Positions 51,208-64,000 of a stretch of 64,000 bases of DNA are shown piece after piece. Source of the stretch: Microbotryum silenes-acaulis (Eukaryota; Basidiomycota; Microbotryomycetes; Microbotryales; Microbotryaceae); contig QPFY01000007.1 in NCBI GenBank assembly GCA_003665825.1, positions 1,178,001-1,242,000 on the forward strand, written 5' to 3'. Both the position numbers and the translations under genes were made by a program. Each line of letters begins with the position of its first letter. Position 1 is the stretch's first letter. The notes under the pieces are model-generated. The model was not told the DNA's origin, did no database searches, and was given only the letters and a program-made list of their open reading frames with translations.

Positions 51208-51817
51208 CCTGATATCAGTGCAAGGTCTACTAACACCTTCAACACTTCCCCTTAGACCTTTGCACTGCTGCCAGGCTATTGCAATTCGTCGACTCTAAGC
51301 CCCAATTGGATTCTGTGTCAACCTTCTGCGGCAGCTCCCAGTGACGCCGCACAGAGTTACCGGAAGATTTACAAGCAAGGTTCTATAATAGATCCTCACA
51401 ATCTTGACATGCGGTCCACTAAGCACAGTCTCGTGCCAGATCCGGATTTTTCGAGTTTCGATGCAAAGGTCGTTGGTAGCGGGCAGTGATGACGCGCTGG
51501 CTTTTTTGTTGTTTGTAGAACCATGCCTCGCATTGCAGCGCCCAACTGTCAGCCAACATACCAAACCAAGTACTGAAACTAATGAGGGTTGCGCCAGGCT
51601 AATAACAAACTATGCGCATATATTGCGTTGGCTGGCCAAGTCAATCAATTCGAAACTTGGAATTCAAGTTGCTTAGTAGCCCCATAGTTGCCCTTTCCTT
51701 CTTCCCCGATTTGAAGTAAGGGATTTGAAACCGTCTTGAGGCCATGGGGGAATCAAATGGTCCACTCCGAGGGAGTGTAACGAAAATTGAAATTGCGATT
51801 GCGGATCTTGAAGAGTA

Positions 51818-51890
51818 TTGAGGATTGATTGAGGATTGATTGAGGATTGATTGAGGATTGATTGAGGATTGATTGAGGATTTGAGGATTT
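51818..51890. repeat. 11-bp minisatellite (TTGAGGATTGA)n
   Basis: About six tandem copies of TTGAGGATTGA, the last ones imperfect. No coding role is evident. Confidence 0.85.
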
Positions 51891-51941
51891 GCTTGAGGGG
51901 AAATGGGGAATTGTATTGGCGATAGTTGAACCCCTTTCACC

Positions 51942-52421
51942 TTGTCCAGACCGGCCCCCAACCAGCATCGTCGCCCTTGGATCTGGATCTGGTGGCCATA
52001 CTTTTGCCATCCTCCCCCTAAGTGGGACCATGCGGTGAGAAAGACGAGAAAACTTATTCCTGCACGTTGGGTCCGATACTTCGAAGCCTGGACGTCGGTG
52101 ACCACGCTCAATCCCCCGGAACTCTCCAAGAGCCAGAACCTCGAGCAATGGGCGACGCACGTACTCTACTTCCCAGCGGGCCACGGAATACAACTCTCGG
52201 TAAACCCGACGCTTTTTCGAGGGCCCGATGGCGAGGTGATGACGCCGTCTTCGTTCGTGAACGCGTCCAAACGCCACCAAGTCTTCATCTTCCCTCCTAT
52301 CTTCCCCAAGGGACACCAGAAGGTATTCGATCTGCCTGAGCAACGTTGGAACGCTTGGTGGAAGGCTTTGCGCAAGGTTCGCCGGGTTCACACACACACA
52401 CACACACACACACGAAAGTGA
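51942..52421 (+). CDS. Open frame upstream of L2-E, unknown (low confidence)
   Basis: A 159-codon frame with protein-like composition (for example ARWVRYFEAWTSVTTLNPPE and EQRWNAWWKALRKV), ending in a His-Thr run made by the (CA)n repeat. It could be a piece of a host exon interrupted by L2-E or part of an L2 leader. No domain was recognised. Confidence 0.3.
   Translation: MSRPAPNQHRRPWIWIWWPYFCHPPPKWDHAVRKTRKLIPARWVRYFEAWTSVTTLNPPELSKSQNLEQWATHVLYFPAGHGIQLSVNPTLFRGPDGEVMTPSSFVNASKRHQVFIFPPIFPKGHQKVFDLPEQRWNAWWKALRKVRRVHTHTHTHTRK
52390..52413. repeat. (CA)n microsatellite
   Basis: A pure CA run of about 12 units lies about 80 bp before the ATG of the L2 ORF1-like frame. It may sit at or near the 5' end of L2-E, as the TTTCATC run does in L1-C. 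Confidence 0.85.
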
Positions 52422-52490
52422 GTTTTGCGGTGTAGCGTGTGTAGTTGACCCCGTACCCCCTTAAGTGTTACAGGACAACACCAACAACCG

Positions 52491-53045
52491 ATGCCGGATC
52501 CGCCCGGCCCAACCCCGCCCCCGCCCGACGACCCGTTGGCCGGTAGCGGCGCGAGTGACGAATCACTCAACATGCGAACGCATGAAACGGTCGCTGGAGG
52601 AACCGCGAATCCTCCAGCCTGGTCCCCCGAGGCAACTCAGGTCCGGTTGGACTATGAGAAATTGATGCAGAAGACCTTTCAAGCACTCGGGATCGTTCCC
52701 TCCAGCAAGTCGACCCGCCGACTGATGGTCCTGATGCACGACGCCTCGACCCCGCCTTCGCAGGCGCCAGCGCTCGCACGAGCCGCCCAAAGAGCGGTGC
52801 GAAACGACGCAGCCCCGGCCTCCAATGTGATTCGAGTCATTATGGATGGTCCTGGATCACCCAGAGGTCCTGTACAGATCGCGCTGCGCAAGCACTTTGG
52901 ATTGGCCGAGACGCCGTTCATGTTCGCGCGGCCCGAGGGCGTCGTGCTTGACCCCGAGGTCGAGAAGCTTTTTTTCGAAATGCGTGAAGCTGAACCCGAT
53001 TGTGACGAAAGCCACGAAGAGGTTCCCGATCGCTCGTCAGATTGA
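52491..53045 (+). CDS. L2-E ORF1 remnant (Gag-like N-terminal part)
   Basis: This 184-residue frame starts with a Pro-rich segment (MPDPPGPTPPPPDDP), then a helical globular part. The motif FARPEGVVLDPEVEKLF lines up with FNLPAGVVLPPELQKYA in L1 ORF1, which suggests homology. No zinc knuckle is present. About 25 bp after its stop the sequence jumps into RT ([12 protein letters not shown] at 53074), so the ORF1 C-terminus and the ORF2 endonuclease are missing. Confidence 0.6.
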   Translation: MPDPPGPTPPPPDDPLAGSGASDESLNMRTHETVAGGTANPPAWSPEATQVRLDYEKLMQKTFQALGIVPSSKSTRRLMVLMHDASTPPSQAPALARAAQRAVRNDAAPASNVIRVIMDGPGSPRGPVQIALRKHFGLAETPFMFARPEGVVLDPEVEKLFFEMREAEPDCDESHEEVPDRSSD

Positions 53046-53699
53046 GTCCCTCACCGTGTTGATCACTAGGGGCATACCGACCGATCACACTGCGCGAGAC
53101 GACCTACAAGGTCCTCAGCAAGGTCTTGGTGGCGCGACTCAATGGGGTGCTCGGCGAGCTTTTGCCGCCGGCGCAACACGGTTTCATGCCATCAAGACGT
53201 TCAGCGGACGCGGGAAGTCATCTCACTCTCCTTCTCGAAAAACTCAAGTCGCTAGGCACTGAAGTTTTCCCCGAGGGCGCCCTCTTGTCTTTGGATCAGC
53301 AGAGCGCGTACGATCGGGTCGATCACGCCTGGATCTTCGAGGTCTTTGAGGCCTTTGGGTTCGGCGAGCGTTTCATCTCGCTGCTGCGCGCTCTCTACGA
53401 TCCCGAGACTCTGGGGGTGCGCTACCTTGTCAATGGGTTCCCCACGGACTTGGTGCGGTTGCTGTGTGGTCTTGGTCAAGGAGATCCTCTCTCGTGCCCG
53501 GTTTGGAACATCACGTTCCAGCCCTTCCTCGACGCCCTCGTTCGGCGCGGGATCGCGCTCGACCTGCAGAAGGTGTGGCCAGGGGGGCCGCGTGCGCAGC
53601 TTACGCATCTGGCGTTTGCCGATGATGCTGTGGTGGTGGTGGAGTCACCGGCGGCATTCTCGAAGCTGAAAACGCTGTCGCAGACGTGGTACGAGGTAA

Positions 53700-58840
<5,141 letters not shown>

Positions 58841-60383
58841 GTGCGGCTATGCCTTCTTTCGCCACGGTGACTCGAAACTGTTTTGGACCCATGTTCTTGA
58901 CAGGATCAAGGCCAAGGCCCGCGCCGCTGGAGACCGGACACTTTCGCCGAGTGGGAAGGTTTTCTATGTCAACGCTCACATCATCTCGACGGTCCTCCAC
59001 GTGCTGTCCTTCGACATACCGCCTCAATGGTTCATTAAGGCGGCGGAGACGGCACTTACGGATTTTGTCTGGGGAGGAGCAGGGCGAAATACCGTCGCTC
59101 GCGATTTCGTGTTCCAGGCTCGGGAGGACGGTGGCTTGGGCTTGATTTCGATCGGCAACATCGTTCATTCGGTGGCGCTTCGATTTTGGGATGCTGTGGC
59201 GGGCTCGGACGAGGCGATCTGGGCGCCCCTAGCTCGCGAGAGCTGGAAGTCCCTCGTCGCTGCGACCCGCGATTTCAGTCCGTGGGGGTTCTTCAGCAGC
59301 ACGGCTCGGGTCGAGAAGCTGTATCGCGACTCGACGCGTTGGGGGGCAGTCGTTTCAGCGGCCAGGGTCACAGTTCCAACCATCAAGTCCGAACTCCTTA
59401 CGCTCCCCGAATTGCTTTCGCTTCCGCCTCGCCTCCCTTCACTCTATGCTGAAGGTGCCAAGCACGCATATGACGATGCGGACGCAGTGGCGAAGTTTGC
59501 GCAGATCGCGGACCTGTACTGGAGGGACGAGGGGAAGGGATGGGCTCTGGTTGGTCATCGACGCGGGTTCTGGCAGCACTCTAAGGAACCCGCCCTACAG
59601 CACGAGCACGTGTGGTCGCGCGTGGGTCAGTTGCTCAAGGCGAAAGCCTTGCTGCTCAAGACCGCGTTGCGACCTGCTCGGATACCTCTCAAGGAGGCTC
59701 CCCGTCCTCGGTGCTTCAACTTCTTTGGGCTCACCCGACCGTTCACTATTCGCAAGCTTCGTCGGCTTGTGAACAAGGTGCGGTTCCCAGGGAGGGAGGA
59801 TCGTGTCAAGCGTTTCCGTGATGGGACTTCTCAGAGCGATAGGAAGCGCTTCTGGAGATGGCTTCATGACCGGTTCGCGTCTGCTGTGGAGCAGGACACC
59901 CACTGGCGGCTCATGTACGACGTGACGCTGACGCGCAAGAGGCAGCATACTCAGGGTCATGCCTCTTCGCCGACGTGTCTATTCTGCGGCAACGATGCAG
60001 CGGTCATCGAGACGGTGTCGCACTACTTTTTCGAGTGCGCGTACTCGACCAGCTTCTGGGGCGGGGTGCTGCGCATTCTGTTCGACAAGCTCGGCATCGA
60101 GGATACCGACGTCGATCCGTCGACGTTCACTCCGGAGCAGCTGACTATGGGGCTCCCCCTTTTACGGGGTCGTGGGAGAACGACCTCGAAATGGATGTGG
60201 GTTCGGCTGGCTTGCGCGATCGGCTTCCAGCGGCTGCACCTGCTCCGCTGGCGCGTTCATCAGCGGTTCGAGCTGGACAAGGTCGTGGCCCCTCCCTCGC
60301 TGCCCAGTGCACTCAGAGCGTTCGAGCGAGATTTTCTCTCTCGAGCGGGCTTTGTGCCTGGGGCTCGAGATTGGGAGGTGTGA

Positions 60384-61345
60384 TGACCGAGTTAAGTCCT
60401 TCCTTCCTATTTTCCTCCCTTCTTTTTCGGAGGTCGACTTTTCTTTCAGAAGCTGACTGTCTTGAAACTTGTTGCGCAGTGGAAGGCTGCGCACCTCTCT
60501 CTCTCTCTCTACTTTGCGCAGTAGCGGTTTTCGTTCTTGGATGGATCGGCAAGCCGGGTCGATCGTCTTTGCGTTGGAGGCTTTGTGAAGTTTCCCCTCT
60601 CCTGTCCCCCCTTTTTCCCTTCCCTTCCTCTTCTCGTTCCTGTTGCTCAGTTGTTGACTACGCTTCAGCCACTTCTCCTTTTACTCCTAAGCCGTGTGTT
60701 GGATTCCGTCGAATGGTTCGTTCGTTCGCGTTGGTCAAGATCTACGGCATGGCTCGGGAAGAAAGGTCGCTCGTTCTTGGTCAATATCCTCGCGTCAAGG
60801 CGAGGCTCGTTTTGTTGTATTGGATCGCTTTTCGCTCGGCCCCGACGGCTCAACAGCCAGCACTCGAGACTCAGCCAAGGGAGGACATCAGGCGCTGTCG
60901 GGGTGACGAGTAGCTGGGGCTTGGCTGCGGCCTGTTAGTCCCTGGGGACCTCTACCTCCGGCTTCGACCCCCTCCCTTGGCCCCTCGGGTGTGTTCCCCT
61001 CCTCTCTGTCTTAGTATTCCTGGTTCTCCCTATCCCCAGTCGTGACTTTCTGTATACTCTCCCCCTTCTTTCTCTAGGCGCTCTTGCCTGGTTTTCGAGT
61101 ATCTTCGCTCCCGCTCTTGGGACGTGAAGCGGCAGCAGTACTCACCGCCCGTTGGAGTCCGCGTTAGGTGCTCGGCGGGCTTTGATCTGCGCAGCGCTCT
61201 TTGCGCGCAGGGGTTTGACTTTCACCCAACTGCTCGCCGTCGTTGCTTTATAACCACCTTTAGCTCTTTTTGTAGCGGTCCCAGCCAACCCGAAGCATAG
61301 CAATTTATGAGCCCCAGTCAAACAAAAAATAAAAAAATAAAAAAA
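60384..61345 (+). other. L2-E 3' UTR and A-rich tail
   Basis: Aligns with 30837-31832. It has a shorter (CT)n run and ends GAGCCCCAGTC with A-rich sequence broken by single C and T. The following bases TAGGAACATG retain GGAACA, which also occurs at the start of the satellite unit. Confidence 0.8.
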
Positions 61346-61355
61346 TAGGAACATG

Positions 61356-61723
61356 CTCGGGTGTGTTCCCCTCCTCCTCCTCTCCTCTCTGTCTTAGTAT
61401 TCCTGGTTCTTCGCGTTTCCAGTCGTGACTTTTTGTATATTCTCCCCCTTTCCTTCTCTAGGCGCTCTTGCCTGGTTTTCGAGTATCTTCGCTCCCACTC
61501 TTGGGACGTGAAGCGGCAGCAGTACTCACCGCCCGTTGGAGTCCGCGTTAGGTGCTCGGCGGGTTTTGATCTGCGCAGCGCTCTTTGCGCGCAGGGGTTT
61601 GACTTTCACCCAACTGCTTGCCGTCGTTGCTTTATAACCTCTTTTAGCTCTTTTTGTAGCGGTCCCAGCCAACCCAAAGGATTGCAATTTATGAGCCCCA
61701 GTCAAACAAAAAAAAACAAAAAA
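61356..61723 (+). mobile_element. L2 LINE, copy F (3' UTR only)
   Basis: Starts CTCGGGTGTG, repeating sequence at about 60985, and runs to GAGCCCCAGTC plus an A-rich tail (61704-61723). It lies 10 bp after the tail of copy E. Confidence 0.88.
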
Positions 61724-62072
61724 CCCTGTTTTACTCTTCACTCTAACCAGTTACTCTAACTAGTCAAAAAAAAGTGTGAGTTAAGGAATGTACCTATAAT
61801 CGCTGTTTTTAACTAGGTTGCGGCCCGGAGGGCCGCCTGTGGTGGATGCACCAGCACGCTGTTGTGTCTGCCGCACCTGCCTGTGGTGTCCATGTTCCGA
61901 TCAGACTTCCTGTGACCGAGCATAGACTTGGGGCTTCGCGGGTCAGGGTAGCTGCGCAGTCGCTCTCCTGTCTTTGTCTCGACCGAGTTGGGAAGTGGCG
62001 GCGGGGTGGGCCTCTTGTCGTTAGTACGCTAGTTGTTTTCCTTTCTCTCTCTCTCTCTCTCTTTCTCTCTCT
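61724..62072. other. Spacer between LINE fragments
   Basis: No gene. A CT-rich run is at about 62041-62071. Part of it may belong to the L1-like fragment that follows, too diverged to align by eye. Confidence 0.4.
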
Positions 62073-62295
62073 CATTCGTCTCCTGGGGGGGAGCAACCGC
62101 TTGGCTGGGGCACTTGAATCCGAAGTGTCGGATTGGTGGACTTGGCCCGTGTCTCGCATCTTGCGGGCGGTTTGTGTTATCATCGTCGACTTCCTTCTAG
62201 TTTTTCCGTAGGCCAATCAGGGGTAACAGGAATTGGGGGCAATATGATGAACGTTTCTACCAAAAAATAAAAACAGAAATAAAAATAATAAAAAA
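62073..62295 (+). mobile_element. L1-like LINE 3' end, diverged subfamily
   Basis: TCATTCGTCTCCTGGG and GGGAGCAACCG, followed by a GACTTGAA-like block and TTATCATCGT, match the last 200 bases of the L1 3' UTR (6692-6830) with many changes. It ends in an A-rich tail (62261-62295). It is a relative of L1, not a recent copy. Confidence 0.7.
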
Positions 62296-62301
62296 TGAAG
62301 A

Positions 62302-63268
62302 GCGTTGCGACCTACTCGGATACCTCTCAAGGAGGCTCCCCGTCCTCGGTGCTTCAACTTCTTTGGGCTCTCCCGACCTTTTACGATTCGCAAGCTTCGT
62401 CGGCTTGTGAACAAGGTGCGGTTCTCAGGGAGGGAGGATCGTGTCAAGCGTTTCCCTGATGGGACTTCTCAGAGCGATAGGAAGCGGGTTGCGTTGGATC
62501 GGCAAGGAGAACCGCTCTTTGGGTCAAGATTCTCGCGACACGGCGAGCCTCGTTCGGAATGTTTGTTTGGATCGTTCGCTCAGCCCGACGGCTCAATAGC
62601 CAGCGCTCGAGACTCAGTCAGCGGAGGACTTCTGGCGCTGTCGGGGTGACAGCGCGCTGGGGCTTGACTGCGGCCTGTTAGTCCGTGGGGACTTCTCTCT
62701 CTGGCTTCGACCCCGACCCCTCCGTTGGCCCCTCGGGTGTGTCCCCCCCCCCCTTTGTTTCAGTATTCCTGCTTTTGACAGATAAGGACTAAGAGGTACT
62801 CCACGACTCAGCTCCGAGATACACGAGTGAGATGATGAGAATAGCGTGGAGAAGAAGACCAGAAAGAAAAAAGACGCAAAGACAGAGATAGGCGCGCACG
62901 CAGAATAAAGAATTAACAAGGCCAATAGAAAAGAGTTAGGCTCTCAGAACCCACTTCTAACAACTGCTTCTCCGTGTTTCTGGTCGTGGCTTTTGTATAT
63001 GTCCCCCTTCTTTGTGCTCCCCGTTTATCGCGTATCTTCGCTCCCGATCCTGGGATGTGAAGCGGCAGCAGACTCACCGCCCGTTGGAGTCCGAGTTAGG
63101 CGCTCGGCGGGTTTTCATCTGCGCGGCGCCCTTTGCGCGCAGGGGTTTGATTTTCACCCATCTGCTTGTCGTCACTGCTTTATAACCTCTTTTAGCTCTT
63201 TTTGTAGCGGTCCCAGCCAACCCGAAGGATTTCAATTTATGAGCCCCGGTAAAACCAAAAAAAAAAAA
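62302..63268 (+). mobile_element. L2-like LINE, copy H (internally deleted)
   Basis: Starts inside the ORF2 C-terminal region (protein IPLKEAPRPRCFNFFGL, like 59687 onwards), jumps at about 62488 to the 3' UTR, and ends GAGCCCCGGT plus an A tail (to 63268). It is more diverged than copies D and E. A 189-bp LTR-like segment interrupts it. Confidence 0.82.
62775..62963. mobile_element. Solo-LTR-like insert in L2-H
   Basis: A 189-bp segment absent from the matching place in copies D, E and F. It is flanked by CTGCTT on both sides (62769-62774 and 62964-62969). Its ends are TTGACAG and CTAACAA, close to an LTR with TG...CA. Orientation is unknown. Confidence 0.6.
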
Positions 63269-64000
63269 GAGAAACAGGTGCACGTTTACCACGTGCTGGA
63301 TGCAGTCACAAGACGGAAAGTATCCAATGAACATGCCTCGGAGCGAGCGGATTCACCGAGGCGCGATCAGACCGGTTGATCGAGTCGGAGCCCCCCTGGT
63401 CAAGGCTGTTGAGCCAATCCTTGCTCTGTCGCCTGTCCGTACTCGTCGATCACCGTTCAGTTCGCCTTGGAACACAGGCTTGTGGAGAACGCGTGCATGG
63501 CGGGCGTCTAGTGCGCCAGGACCACATCGTTATTTCGGACGATGATACGGCGGTCGGAGCTTTCTGGCAGGTCACGGTGCTAGCCGTCCGAACAACATCG
63601 ATGGACCAGGGACATGGGTTGGTTGCCCGGCGATGGAATAAAAGCGTGGGATGTTGCATGGAACCAAAATCTGCTGCCTGTGAAGACGCGGTGACCCCCA
63701 GAAGCTGCATGGCAAACTACGAGCTCGTTGAAGGGCATCTCGTCGTCGACTCGGGCATTTTCGCGTTTCAGGGCGCGCTGTAAGAAAAGGTGGTAGGGAC
63801 GGGGGACTATCGCTGCGTTTCTCGGAGGGCTAAATCGTAAGTCAGGGTCCTCAGAATCTCTTGGAGAGTTGGGCGAGGCGGAAGACCTTAAAGCAAAGCA
63901 GTCACTGACAGATTCCAAAATATGAAGCTCGCGCTGTATCAGCATCTTAGGAAGCACTTTTGGGGCCCGCTTGCATTCCCGACTCGGACCGGTGAATACG
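63269..64000. other. Stretch without a recognised gene
   Basis: A frame at 63376-63783 is open for 135 codons without known motifs. It may be a fragment of a gene that continues beyond the window, but nothing supports a call. Confidence 0.4.

Noticed and set aside
63376..63783. 135-codon frame near the right edge
   Set aside because: No recognisable feature; it may be a fragment, but a gene call is not supported.

Overview
The window looks like a repeat-dense chromosomal segment of a GC-rich fungus, probably a basidiomycete. Three things support this: non-LTR retrotransposons with an apurinic endonuclease-like domain (Tad-like architecture), Ty1/copia and chromovirus-type Ty3/gypsy elements, and host-type genes with several short GT-AG introns (about 45-110 bp). 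The genus cannot be named from the sequence alone. No bacterial operons, CRISPR arrays or rRNA genes were seen.

Positions 1-31910 form one composite array. Three copies of a two-ORF LINE (called L1 here: copy A 1-6894, B 7503-15034, C 16430-28582) and two 5'-truncated pieces of a second LINE family (L2: 16233-16429 and 29130-31832) alternate with blocks of a 152-bp tandem repeat. At almost every readable junction the LINEs sit between the same two bases of the repeat unit. On the minus strand the repeat carries a conserved core resembling the 5' half of a leucine-type tRNA, with an A-box. In L1 the ORF1 stop and ORF2 start overlap as TAATGA. Copies A and B are nearly identical. Copy C has an ORF2 nonsense codon, and its 3' UTR is split by a young Ty1/copia element (copia-1, 22961-27390).

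Positions 31911-45577 hold the most gene-like sequence. They contain a segment full of TACGG/CCGTA motifs, a two-exon gene with a Ulp1-type (C48) cysteine protease domain, a nine-exon gene of unknown function in which every intron is phase 0, a truncated copia element (copia-2), a 394-bp TA-flanked MITE, and a three-exon trypsin-like serine protease gene on the minus strand.

Positions 45578-49524 are a decayed chromovirus (Ty3/gypsy) with diverged LTRs. A tRNA gene lies at 51136-51207 on the minus strand.

Positions 52491-63268 are a second LINE graveyard. An L2 copy with an internal deletion is split by a nearly intact copia element (copia-3, 53819-58840), which has one long Gag-Pol ORF and LTRs differing at one base. 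It is followed by a stack of 5'-truncated LINE tails, one of them carrying a solo-LTR-like insertion. No gene was recognised in the last 730 bases.

The most interesting system is the tRNA-like satellite used as a common landing site by two LINE families. It should be tested as a possible specialised target niche.
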